In this document: positions 6,574 to 13,902 of the stretch, piece after piece
Layout: every line of letters starts with the position of its first letter
Position numbering within the stretch: the stretch's first letter is position 1
Assembly: GCA_027030245.1 (NCBI GenBank)
Contig: JALVFE010000015.1
Coordinates: 1-38,473 of the forward strand
DNA from: Melioribacteraceae bacterium
GTDB lineage: Bacteria > Bacteroidota > Ignavibacteria > Ignavibacteriales > Melioribacteraceae
Reading direction: 5' to 3'
DNA length: 38,473 nucleotides
Position numbers and translations under genes: made by a program
The notes under the pieces: generated by a model
The model's input: only the letters and a program-made list of their open reading frames with translations
What the model was told of the DNA's origin: nothing
Databases searched by the model: none

Positions 6574-8661
6574 ATGAAAAAAATTTACATTCATTTTATG
6601 CTGTGTTTTTTAACAGCAACAATTTTTGCTCAAACGCAAAATGATTATGAAGTAATACAAACCCAAAAAAACGGAATAGTTGTTTTTGAAAAAGTTAACA
6701 AGAAAAAACTGCATAATAAATCCTTAGGGAAAACAAAATTAAATAGTCCGAACAGCACCTCAACCGTTACGTATTTGGCTAATGAAAGTTTTGAAACTTG
6801 GATACCTACGGGATGGGATGTTTACGCAGATGTTTCTTCGTGGGAACAAGATAACAGCGAGTTTCATACGGGGCAAAATTCTGCTTGGTCTACTGCGGAA
6901 CCTTATGCGGATACATGGCTCATAAGTCCTTCAATTGATTTAAGTACCGCCACTTCTGCATTTTTAAAATACTACGAAAACTTTTTTCTTCAAGATATAT
7001 ATTTGAACGACCAGTATAATGTACGTGTTTCAACAAATTACACAAATAACGGCAATCCCTACTCTGCAAGTTGGGACCTCATACATAGCGGCGTTGGTAC
7101 TGAAGATTCTTGGACATTCCAGGTGATAGATTTGCAAAATTATGTAGGAAGCAGTAATGTTTTTATTGCTTTCCAATATGTTGGCAGTGACGATGGTTCA
7201 GGTAATCCACCCTATGGTTACGATTGGTATATAGATGATGTAAGCGTTACCGATGATAGTTGTACCGGAACGGAACCCGCACCGGACTGTGCAACAATTG
7301 CTTCACCGCCAAATGGTTCTACTTTACTTCCAACCGACTTGCATGTTCAGTGGCATGAACCTGATTTTACGACAACAACAAAACAATTACTTTATGTCGG
7401 TACAGACGGCGGAGGAATAACCACACCGACAAATTATTATAACGGAATAGAACTCAGTTCAACAACTTTTGGTGTGCATGGTTCAACACCTTTAACACCA
7501 AACACTACTTACTATTGGCAAGTAATTCCGGTTAATTGTTCATCCGAAGCTCAAAATTGTCCTATTTGGTCCTTTACAACCGGAGACGGAAATGTAAATA
7601 CCGGAGGGGGCGGACCAACTCAGGGGGAATACATCTTTACAAACTCAATTGCCGGTACACAGTCTCAACCTACGTATAATTGGATAGACATTTCCGGTAC
7701 CGGCACCGATTTAATTTCCTCGATTGGTGATGAAGAAACCAAAGGACCTTATGATTTGGGTTTTTCATTTAATTTTTTTGGTAATATTTATACTCAGTTC
7801 TATATAAATTCAAACGGGTTTATTACTTTTACAAATACAACCGGCTCAACAAACTTTCCATTTGCAATTCCCGGTAATTACACCCCCGATAATATCATTG
7901 CCGGATATTGGATGAATTTAAATCCTACAAACGCAAATGTTACCGGCAAACATTTGTATTACGGAATGAAAAACGGGGAGATGGTTATTACTTATGAAAA
8001 ATATCCTCAAATATATTGGGATGGCTCTGCATACGTTCCCAACGATGCAAACGGCTGGATAACTTTTCAAATTATTCTTAACCCGAATGGAATTATCAAA
8101 ATTCAGTTTAAAGAAAAAGGAAGCTCTTTCGTTGACGCTGATTTTTATACCGGAACGGTAGGCATAGAAAACAGTAATGGAACTCAAGGAATTTCATACA
8201 GAAGACAAGATAAAGAAGGACCGATATTTGACGGAACCTCTCCTTTAGCAGTAGAATTTACTCCCGTTCATGTAAGTGCGGCAGTAAAAATATTTTTAGA
8301 AGGTCCGTTCAATTCCGGTAGTATGAGTACATCTTTAGGAACATCCATTCCATTAACACAGCCGTATTCTAATTCGCCGTGGAATTATAACGGTAACGAG
8401 AAAACAACACAATCTTTTATTTCAAATAATAATATAGTCGATTGGGTTTTAGTTGAATTAAGAACCGGCAGTTCGGCTGCAACGGCAACAACAGTTGTTT
8501 CAACAAGAGCAGCATTGCTTAGAAACGACGGTGTAATTTTAGATACGGACGGTTCAACCGATATAGATTTTTACGGAATAGGCAACGGTGATTATTATAT
8601 AGCCGTTTATCATAGAAATCATTTGGCAGTTCTGAGTTCTTCTTCCGTAAATCTGAATTAA
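6574..8661 (+). CDS. Secreted multidomain adhesin-like protein
   Basis: A 695-residue exported protein. A signal peptide covers about residues 1-19 (ending TIFAQ). Residues about 65-225 are a choice-of-anchor J / MAM-like domain (NESFETWIPTGWDV ... WLISPSIDLS ... YGYDWYIDDVSV). About 235-335 is fibronectin-III-like (PPNGSTLLPTDLHVQW ... TYYWQVIPVN). About 345-565 is a nidogen-like beta domain (SIGDEETKGPYDLGFSFNFF, FYINSNGFITF, GTVGIENSNG). From Lys572 (KIFLEGPFNSG) to the end is the same terminal domain as in the preceding gene, with DWVLVELRTG, TRAALLRNDG, DTDG and YHRNHLAVLSS. No T9SS tail is seen, so the mode of surface attachment is unclear. It follows copy 2 of the shared element. The regulator gene at 8684 starts 22 bases after its stop. 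Adhesion is inferred from domain type. Confidence 0.82.
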   Translation: MKKIYIHFMLCFLTATIFAQTQNDYEVIQTQKNGIVVFEKVNKKKLHNKSLGKTKLNSPNSTSTVTYLANESFETWIPTGWDVYADVSSWEQDNSEFHTGQNSAWSTAEPYADTWLISPSIDLSTATSAFLKYYENFFLQDIYLNDQYNVRVSTNYTNNGNPYSASWDLIHSGVGTEDSWTFQVIDLQNYVGSSNVFIAFQYVGSDDGSGNPPYGYDWYIDDVSVTDDSCTGTEPAPDCATIASPPNGSTLLPTDLHVQWHEPDFTTTTKQLLYVGTDGGGITTPTNYYNGIELSSTTFGVHGSTPLTPNTTYYWQVIPVNCSSEAQNCPIWSFTTGDGNVNTGGGGPTQGEYIFTNSIAGTQSQPTYNWIDISGTGTDLISSIGDEETKGPYDLGFSFNFFGNIYTQFYINSNGFITFTNTTGSTNFPFAIPGNYTPDNIIAGYWMNLNPTNANVTGKHLYYGMKNGEMVITYEKYPQIYWDGSAYVPNDANGWITFQIILNPNGIIKIQFKEKGSSFVDADFYTGTVGIENSNGTQGISYRRQDKEGPIFDGTSPLAVEFTPVHVSAAVKIFLEGPFNSGSMSTSLGTSIPLTQPYSNSPWNYNGNEKTTQSFISNNNIVDWVLVELRTGSSAATATTVVSTRAALLRNDGVILDTDGSTDIDFYGIGNGDYYIAVYHRNHLAVLSSSSVNLN

Positions 8662-8683
8662 ACAATTATTTATAGGAGTTAAC

Positions 8684-9163
8684 ATGAACTTAGAGCAGCT
8701 TGGAACAGATAATATTAAAATGCAATCAGAAGTTACAAATATCATGGAAAATCTGAATGTCATTGTATGTACAGTTAATGAAAAGGATGAAAACCATATT
8801 CAACTAATAATCTCGGAAAATGTTAAATATTCTACAAAAGCCAATACGGCATCGGATATTTTTAGGATAATAAGAAATAATTACGAATCCATATTTTCCC
8901 AAAATAATTACAATAAAAAGATAGTTTTTCTGCTTGAAAAACCGGAACAACAGAACGAAACCAAGTTGCTGAGCGAAAGGGAAAAAGAAGTTTTATCATT
9001 CCTTGCTTTGGGGAAACGATATAAGCAAATTGCCGATGCTTTATTTATCAGTGTTAACACAGTACATTTTCATATAAAAAATATCTACAAAAAATTAAAC
9101 GTTCACTCACAATTGGAAGCAGTAAATATAGCTGCAAAAATGGGATTAATAGCAAGCGGTTGA
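8684..9163 (+). CDS. LuxR-family HTH transcriptional regulator without a receiver domain
   Basis: A 159-residue DNA-binding protein. Residues 96-154 form a LuxR/NarL-type four-helix HTH (LSEREKEVLSFLALGKRYKQ, then IADALFISVNTVHFHIKNIY and KKLNVHSQLEAV). The first 90 residues match no domain I recognise. They are too short and lack the Asp-Asp...Asp...Lys pattern of a phosphoreceiver, and no autoinducer-binding motif is visible. A TAGGAG six bases before the ATG supports the start. With 22 bases from the adhesin-like gene it is probably co-transcribed from element copy 2. It is the only regulator inside the three-element locus, which makes it the natural candidate to act on those elements; this is inference. 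Confidence 0.85.
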   Translation: MNLEQLGTDNIKMQSEVTNIMENLNVIVCTVNEKDENHIQLIISENVKYSTKANTASDIFRIIRNNYESIFSQNNYNKKIVFLLEKPEQQNETKLLSEREKEVLSFLALGKRYKQIADALFISVNTVHFHIKNIYKKLNVHSQLEAVNIAAKMGLIASG

Positions 9164-9213
9164 GTTTATTAAAAAAGAAGAGCAAAATAATTTTTCCCAT
9201 TTCAAAATATTAT

Positions 9214-9243
9214 GAGCCTTTCCGGAGCACTTTTACGCATATA
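9214..9243 (+). promoter_or_regulatory. Shared bipartite upstream element, copy 3
   Basis: GAGCCT at 9214-9219, ten bases, then CTTTTACGCATATA at 9230-9243, ending 42 bases before the GTG at 9286. The spacer differs almost completely from the other copies while both blocks are identical, which argues for selection on the blocks. Unlike copies 1 and 2 there is no hairpin directly upstream. Confidence 0.65.
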
Positions 9244-9285
9244 AAGATGTACGTGTTTTATCTTAATATAATTGGGAGAAAAACC

Positions 9286-9876
9286 GTGAATTGTAGGAAT
9301 ATAAAAATAAAGATACTCATTCTAAGTTTAGTTATTGTACAAAGTACATTGGCTAACGGAAATACCAATGAAAAAAAATTATTGGATAGCAAAGTTGGTA
9401 AACAGACTAATATTTTATTGCTACGTTATAATTTAAAGAACTTTATCGTTTCCGATAAACTTAACAATAAAAAGAATCCGGTTTATAATGATGACGATTA
9501 TAAATCCCCATGGTTAGCATTTTTTCTTTCGATGTTTCTACCGACAGGCGGTCAAATCTATAACGGTGATTATACAAAAGCTCTTATTCAAGGTGGATTA
9601 ATGATTGGAGGATTGGGTTTGGCTGCCGGCATGTCATGTGTTGAATGCGGAGAACCGGAATCGCCACAAAAGGCATTGTTCTTTACGGGAATCGGAATTG
9701 CTCTTTCGGGATATGTATGGTCAATAATTGACGCTCCGATATCTGCCAACAGACACAACAGCAGAATACAGAAAGGTTTAACAATTTGGAAATCGGATAA
9801 AGGAAAATATACTCTAAAAGTTAGTAGAAATTTATTTAGGGAAATTTACTCACTCAATCTGCAAGTAAAATTTTAA
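9286..9876 (+). CDS. Small exported/membrane protein with a TM2-like hydrophobic core
   Basis: A 196-residue protein of unknown function. I chose GTG at 9286 because GGGAG lies eight bases upstream, the product then begins with a good signal sequence (NIKIKILILSLVIVQSTLA), and longer starts would overlap element copy 3. After a polar stretch, residues about 74-150 carry PWLAFFLSMFLPTGGQIYNG and two or three hydrophobic helices separated by a CVECGEPES loop, reminiscent of TM2/DUF5683 proteins. The tail (YTLKVSRNLFREIYSLNLQVKF) is beta-rich. The outer-membrane barrel gene follows after 31 bases, so the two probably form one transcript controlled by the element. Confidence 0.65.
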   Translation: MNCRNIKIKILILSLVIVQSTLANGNTNEKKLLDSKVGKQTNILLLRYNLKNFIVSDKLNNKKNPVYNDDDYKSPWLAFFLSMFLPTGGQIYNGDYTKALIQGGLMIGGLGLAAGMSCVECGEPESPQKALFFTGIGIALSGYVWSIIDAPISANRHNSRIQKGLTIWKSDKGKYTLKVSRNLFREIYSLNLQVKF

Positions 9877-9907
9877 TTAAATGATAACACATAATTGGAG
9901 AAATAAA

Positions 9908-10564
9908 ATGAAAAACATATTTACCTCAATCATATTGATTTTATTTTTATCAAATATTTCGTACTCACAATTTAAAATGAAAGTGGGACCGACTTTAGGT
10001 TTAAATTTTAATATTGGTACCGGATCCGATTTAAATGAAACAGCAACAGGTCTTGGTCTTTTAATCGGAGCTCAAGTTGATATGAATTTTACTCGAACAA
10101 TCGGACTTATCACCAATGTTCAATTTTACGATAACAGAAGCGGGTCTTCCTCATCGGAAGGTACGCAGAGCGGAATTAGTTATTCGATAACAAGTAGTTC
10201 ATCATTAGCTTATTTTATGATTGAACCGTTGTTTAAATTAGACTTAACCGGAAGCAGATTATATTTTGTAATGGGACCAATGGTTGGCTTTAACATTGAA
10301 GCATCCTCGGAACTTAGACTTACTTCCCAAAATAACAGGCTAACTTTTACTGACGGAAGTACAAAAATCAAACAATCAATTAAAAATACCCTAGTGCGTT
10401 TTGGAATTAAAACCGGCGCCGGTTATAATATTCCGCTAAGCAGATTGGTAGAATTAACGCCTCAATTATATTTTGAGTACGGATTAACTAATATTCAGTC
10501 AAATGTTTCCGCCCGGATACTAACATTTCAAGCATTGGTTACCGCTAAATTTAATATCCTATAA
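9908..10564 (+). CDS. Outer-membrane beta-barrel protein, PorT-like
   Basis: A 218-residue predicted outer-membrane porin-fold protein. An ATG at 9908 with GGAG at 9897-9900 is preferred over the in-frame ATG at 9881. It gives a clean signal peptide (MKNIFTSIILILFLSNISYS). The mature part begins KMKVGPTLGLNFNIG, a typical first strand of the OMP_b-brl_2 family, and continues with alternating amphipathic strands ending in the aromatic-rich FQALVTAKFNIL. Such proteins in Bacteroidota are usually of unknown role, some assisting secretion. It closes the accessory locus and is followed by a strong terminator at 10574-10628. Confidence 0.75.
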   Translation: MKNIFTSIILILFLSNISYSQFKMKVGPTLGLNFNIGTGSDLNETATGLGLLIGAQVDMNFTRTIGLITNVQFYDNRSGSSSSEGTQSGISYSITSSSSLAYFMIEPLFKLDLTGSRLYFVMGPMVGFNIEASSELRLTSQNNRLTFTDGSTKIKQSIKNTLVRFGIKTGAGYNIPLSRLVELTPQLYFEYGLTNIQSNVSARILTFQALVTAKFNIL

Positions 10565-10573
10565 CAATATTTT

Positions 10574-10628
10574 AACCACAACATGTAATTATTTCGAGTA
10601 GTTACTGTTGTGGTTTTATCTTTTTCTT
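10574..10628 (+). terminator. Intrinsic terminator
   Basis: AACCACAACA (10574-10583) pairs with TGTTGTGGTT (10606-10615), with a possible inner GTAA/TTAC pairing in the loop, and is followed by TTATCTTTTTCTT. It sits ten bases after the barrel gene stop and ends the accessory locus. Confidence 0.75.
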
Positions 10629-10629
10629 A

Positions 10630-10916
10630 TCGTGTATTCTTCTAGCGTTCAGATTGTATTTTGTGTTGTTATTTTCCATTTTTTTATAGAATCAGATTCA
10701 TTTTTTATTAAAGAATAAAAGTATTCTATCATTTCTACATTCATTCAAAAGAGATAAATTAAATGCTGATTTATTTTAACAACCGTGAATATACAGCTCT
10801 CCCCGATGTTTATAATACTTTGGTTATATTTCCATCAATGATATAACTTCCGGCAAGAAAATATTTGATTAGATTGAATATAATCTTCTTAAGATAGTAA
10901 TAAAATTAAATTCCCT
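10630..10916. other. AT-rich gene-free stretch
   Basis: Very AT-rich sequence with no credible gene. A 27-codon frame at 10763-10846 has no supporting features. I see no clear promoter or structured RNA here. Confidence 0.5.
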
Positions 10917-11206
10917 GACAAGGCACGCCTTGTCCCTACGCTTTTGCGAAAAAAATGACTCTGCCGAAATAAGAAATAGTAATGAAATGCTTTTCAATAG
11001 ACGACAACCCCATGGATTTATCCATGGGGTAAGCAATAACCCCGTGAGCTAGTGAATAATCACATGAACCGTTTCAACGGTTTTTATAATAGAAGAATAA
11101 ATGTCTCATTCGTTAGTTAAAATATAATTTTACCGGTGGAAACCGATAAATCGGTTTCTTTCTTTTCGGTTTACATTCCTTAACCCCCGACTGAAGTCGC
11201 GGGGTT
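10917..11206. repeat. Composite multi-hairpin repeat, copy 2
   Basis: Five inverted repeats occur in the same order as at 4893-5158. (A) 10917-10934 is GACAAGGCACGCCTTGTC. (B) 11008-11029 has perfect CCCCATGGAT/ATCCATGGGG arms. (C) 11067-11082 is AACCGT-ttca-ACGGTT. (D) 11139-11158 is GAAACCGAT-aa-ATCGGTTTC. (E) 11182-11206 is based on CGACT-ga-AGTCG with CCCC/GGGG flanks and one mismatch. The spacers have diverged and differ in length, but the hairpins are nearly identical, and AAGAAAAAGTTAA follows E in both copies. Confidence 0.8.
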
Positions 11207-11338
11207 CAATATTCAATAAGAAAAAGTTAAATATTTAATTGTACGCTAATTTGCCGGGGTAAAACAAAAACAATGAAATCTGCTCCCTCCCCCTTGGGCT
11301 TGCCTGCCAAGGCGGGAATTGGTAGGAACGAGGTATTC

Positions 11339-11380
11339 TTGCCGAGCTATGGACCTCGGCAACAGTGAAAGGCATGCCTT
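11339..11380. repeat. Inverted repeats upstream of the TetR gene
   Basis: TTGCCGAG (11339-11346) and CTCGGCAA (11355-11362) form an eight-base-pair hairpin. Seven bases later AAGGCATGCCTT (11369-11380), followed by GTCCTACG, is a shortened version of palindrome A found at 4893, 10917 and 37980. Confidence 0.6.
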
Positions 11381-11407
11381 GTCCTACGGTTTAATTATAT
11401 CTCCTGA

Positions 11408-11434
11408 TTGACATTTCAATTAAAATATTATAAA
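11408..11434 (+). promoter_or_regulatory. Probable promoter of the TetR-family gene
   Basis: TTGACA at 11408-11413 and TATAAA at 11429-11434 (15 bases apart; TAAATT at 11431 would give 17) resemble a sigma-70 promoter, directly upstream of the palindromic operator. Confidence 0.5.
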
Positions 11435-11436
11435 TT

Positions 11437-11450
11437 AACGAACGTTCATT
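11437..11450 (+). promoter_or_regulatory. Palindromic operator, probable TetR autoregulatory site
   Basis: AACGAACGTTCATT is a palindrome with a single mismatched pair. It lies between the likely -10 box and the ATG of a TetR-family regulator, the usual place for an autorepressor site. Confidence 0.6.
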
Positions 11451-11466
11451 TTTATTTTACTAAATA

Positions 11467-12051
11467 ATGAAAAACACAAAAGAAATAATCCTTCAAAAGT
11501 CAACCGGTTTGTTCGTCCGTAAAGGCTACTCCGGCACATCGATACGTGATATCGCGAAGGAAGTCGGCATAAGAGAAAGCGCAATTTACAACCATTTTTC
11601 ATCTAAAAAAGAAATATTTGCGGAATTAATTAATAGACTTACCCCGGAATCTTTACCCGCAATTATCCTTACCGATGAATTATTAGACGAAATCAGCAAT
11701 CCGGAAATATTTATCCGTAATTTTGCCCGGAAAATTTTCGAGCACTGGAATTCCAGTAGTGAACGGTCGTTAATTAAAATTATTCTCGGTGAACAGTTTT
11801 ACAATAATACGGAGATTGACATTTCTTTCAGTTCGTATTATTCCGGTTATTTTGAAATGACAAAACTTATTTTTTCCGAAATGATGAAACACAAATTTAT
11901 TAAAAAAAGCGATGCAGATGTTTTAGCGGACAGCTTTCTGGCCTATCTTTTTCTACTCCGCTTAAAAAACCCTGATTCACTCGAAAACAAAGAACTTATT
12001 CGAAAAATAGATGAACATTCAAAATTATTTTGGGAGAATGTAAAGAGATAG
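11467..12051 (+). CDS. TetR/AcrR-family transcriptional regulator
   Basis: A 194-residue one-component repressor. Residues about 5-51 form the TetR HTH (EIILQKSTGLFVRKGYSGTS, then IRDIAKEVGIRESAIYNHFS with SKKEIF). The all-helical C-terminal part (residues about 60-190) would bind an unknown ligand and dimerise. The ATG lies 16 bases after a palindromic operator, so autorepression is likely. No transporter or enzyme gene follows on the same strand: the next gene is a convergent lipoprotein gene. Its targets therefore cannot be named from the window; many Bacteroidota homologues control efflux or lipid genes. Confidence 0.88.
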   Translation: MKNTKEIILQKSTGLFVRKGYSGTSIRDIAKEVGIRESAIYNHFSSKKEIFAELINRLTPESLPAIILTDELLDEISNPEIFIRNFARKIFEHWNSSSERSLIKIILGEQFYNNTEIDISFSSYYSGYFEMTKLIFSEMMKHKFIKKSDADVLADSFLAYLFLLRLKNPDSLENKELIRKIDEHSKLFWENVKR

Positions 12052-12104
12052 AAAATCATGTTCATTTTTTAAAAAACGGAAATCTGCACCGCCCTTTCTT
12101 TGCT

Positions 12105-12122
12105 GTTCTTTATTTAAAGAAC
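12105..12122. terminator. Possible AT-rich bidirectional hairpin between convergent genes
   Basis: GTTCTTTA (12105-12112) and TAAAGAAC (12115-12122) are perfect arms separated by two bases, between the TetR gene and the convergent lipoprotein gene. The stem is weak and T-runs are short. Confidence 0.3.
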
Positions 12123-12130
12123 ATTTGTAT

Positions 12131-12661
12131 CTAAAGGTTAAATAAATTATCCGTCAATAACTTTTGAATACTTATTACCTTACCCCTTTTTTCTTCCGTC
12201 AAATCATCCGCAAATTCACTCTTGCATTCGTAAAATTTACCGTTGATATTAAAGACAATTACATAAGAAAACAATTTTCCGTTTTTCAAAATTTCATAAG
12301 CCAACATATTTTTGTTTCCGGTTTCTTTATTCTTGAAACCGACCGGATCACCGTACAAAACTTTGTTGGCTGCTTTACTTATTTCAACAGCATCGTGCAA
12401 ATTATTTCCTTTTGAATCAAATGTAATTAGAGTGAATTTTATCGACGACGAATAATCATCGCTTACGAGCCATATATCCGAATCATTCTCTCCCGCATCG
12501 AATGCTTGAAACCAACCGTTTGGAATTTTAATTCTAAGTCCCGATTTCCCCGAAACGTAATTTTCCTTTAAAGTTTTTTTAGAGACAGAATAGCGCGCAC
12601 CGGAGCAACCAAAAATCAACAGGACCGAAAACGCAATTACCAAAAAAGATTTATTGTTCAT
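12131..12661 (-). CDS. Predicted lipoprotein of unknown function
   Basis: A 176-residue lipoprotein. The N-terminus MNNKSFLVIAFSVLLIFGC ends in a lipobox with Cys19, followed by SGARYS. The rest looks like one globular alpha/beta domain beginning GLRIKIPNGWFQAF, a pattern loosely like PsbP/MOG1-type folds, with strands DIWLVSDDY and IKFTLITFD and a C-terminal helix (VISIQKLLTDNLFNL). I cannot assign a family with confidence. A GGAG precedes the ATG. A terminator for the upstream PorV-like gene lies just before it, so it is probably transcribed separately. Confidence 0.75.
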   Translation of the reverse strand: MNNKSFLVIAFSVLLIFGCSGARYSVSKKTLKENYVSGKSGLRIKIPNGWFQAFDAGENDSDIWLVSDDYSSSIKFTLITFDSKGNNLHDAVEISKAANKVLYGDPVGFKNKETGNKNMLAYEILKNGKLFSYVIVFNINGKFYECKSEFADDLTEEKRGKVISIQKLLTDNLFNL

Positions 12662-12673
12662 CTTAACTCCGCA

Positions 12674-12696
12674 AAAAAATAGCGCCTTTGTGGCGC
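12674..12696 (-). terminator. Intrinsic terminator of the PorV-like gene
   Basis: Read on the minus strand, GCGCC-acaaa-GGCGC (12696-12682) is followed by TATTTTTTT. It lies about 37 bases after the stop of the PorV-like gene and before the lipoprotein start. Confidence 0.65.
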
Positions 12697-12732
12697 CATT
12701 CTAAAAAATTCTTTTCCAATATTTTCCCGCTT

Positions 12733-13773
12733 CTAACTTCCGCGCATAAATTTAGGTTGTTCCAAGGTTAAAATCAACGATATTCTGTGCGTATCGGGCA
12801 GTCTGTCAACTTCGCTTTTGTTGAACCTTGCGAACGAGTAGTCGATATTTAACTTTGGAAGTTTTACTCCCGCGCCAATTGTAAATTGTTTCACATCGTT
12901 ATAACCGCCGCGGACGGAAATAAGATTTTTGTAGTTAATTTCAATTCCCGTTCTAACGTCAAAGCTAACCGGACCAACGTTAAAATTCGATGCGAACCGG
13001 CGGTTTTCAAATCTTACGTTAAAATCGAGTGCAGGAATGAAGTTGAGTCCGAGAAATTCTTGAACGTATGCGGCGCCGATTTTAGCGGTTGGCGTAATCA
13101 ATTCCGTTCTGCCGGTATTCCAAGCCAAAAAAGTGGTTGTTATATCCATAATGTTTGCCCCGAGATAAAGACGGTCTGCGGGTTTATAAACCGCTCCGAT
13201 ATCGAATCCGATTCCCGTAGCTCCGAATTCCGCCAAATCCCTACGAATTATTTTAACATTAGCTCCCCAATAAAAATTTTCCGAATGCCTTTTAGCAAAC
13301 GTTAAATAAACCGCCCAATCGGTATTGTTAAACTCAGTTACTTTTGTCGGATCGAGAACAGAATTGGGATTATTTATATCGTAAATTACATTTCCCGTAA
13401 CCCTGTCGATTAATGCGTTACGCGTATCGGGAATTCCGTCAACGCTAAGTCTGATAACGCTTAATCCAAAACTCATATCTTTTCCGTAAGGGATTGCAAC
13501 AGCGGCGTAGTTATAATTTACCAAACTACCGAAATGTTCTTCGTGCATAAGGGAAATCTGTGGATAATCGATTCTTGCCAATCCGCCGGGATTCCAATAA
13601 CCTGCAGTTACATCGGAAACAACGGCAACGTGCGCTCCGCCCATTCCCAATGCACGACCCCCGACACCGAGTGCGAGAAATTCCCCGGCATATTTACCTA
13701 CAACAATCTGAGCAGACAAATTCATTTGAAAGAATGCCAAGCCAATAAGGAAGAAAACTATTTTTTTTATCAT
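12733..13773 (-). CDS. PorV/PorQ-family outer-membrane protein
   Basis: A 346-residue outer-membrane beta-barrel of the FadL-like PorV/PorQ group. In T9SS organisms PorV shuttles cargo from the secretion pore to the surface attachment complex, but many paralogues of unknown role exist. The ATG at 13773 gives a signal peptide (KKIVFFLIGLAFFQ, ending LSAQ); an upstream in-frame TTG at 13797 is less likely. After it comes the family signature YAGEFLALGVGGRALGMGGA and VVSDVTAGYWNPGGLA (split here for length), then repeated amphipathic strands ending DTHRISLILTLEQPKF. Its presence fits the T9SS sorting tails elsewhere in the window. Whether it is PorV itself or a paralogue cannot be decided here. 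Confidence 0.82.
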   Translation of the reverse strand: MIKKIVFFLIGLAFFQMNLSAQIVVGKYAGEFLALGVGGRALGMGGAHVAVVSDVTAGYWNPGGLARIDYPQISLMHEEHFGSLVNYNYAAVAIPYGKDMSFGLSVIRLSVDGIPDTRNALIDRVTGNVIYDINNPNSVLDPTKVTEFNNTDWAVYLTFAKRHSENFYWGANVKIIRRDLAEFGATGIGFDIGAVYKPADRLYLGANIMDITTTFLAWNTGRTELITPTAKIGAAYVQEFLGLNFIPALDFNVRFENRRFASNFNVGPVSFDVRTGIEINYKNLISVRGGYNDVKQFTIGAGVKLPKLNIDYSFARFNKSEVDRLPDTHRISLILTLEQPKFMRGS

Positions 13774-13902
13774 TCGAATACAAGCTTTTGTTTGCAAATA
13801 TTTAATTAATACCGAAAATGTAGAAATTCACCGATAAAATCAAGGGCAATTACCCATCAATTATTACATATCACATAACCGGCGTAAACAAAAAATTTTA
13901 TG

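Noticed and set aside
10763-10846. 27-codon open frame beginning MLIYFNNREY
   Set aside because: Too short, no family, weak ribosome-binding site, in AT-rich intergenic DNA. The reverse strand faintly resembles the end of a T9SS tail but not enough to call.
4893-11206. CRISPR array
   Set aside because: Repeats are different hairpins, not one repeated unit with constant spacers, and no cas gene is present.
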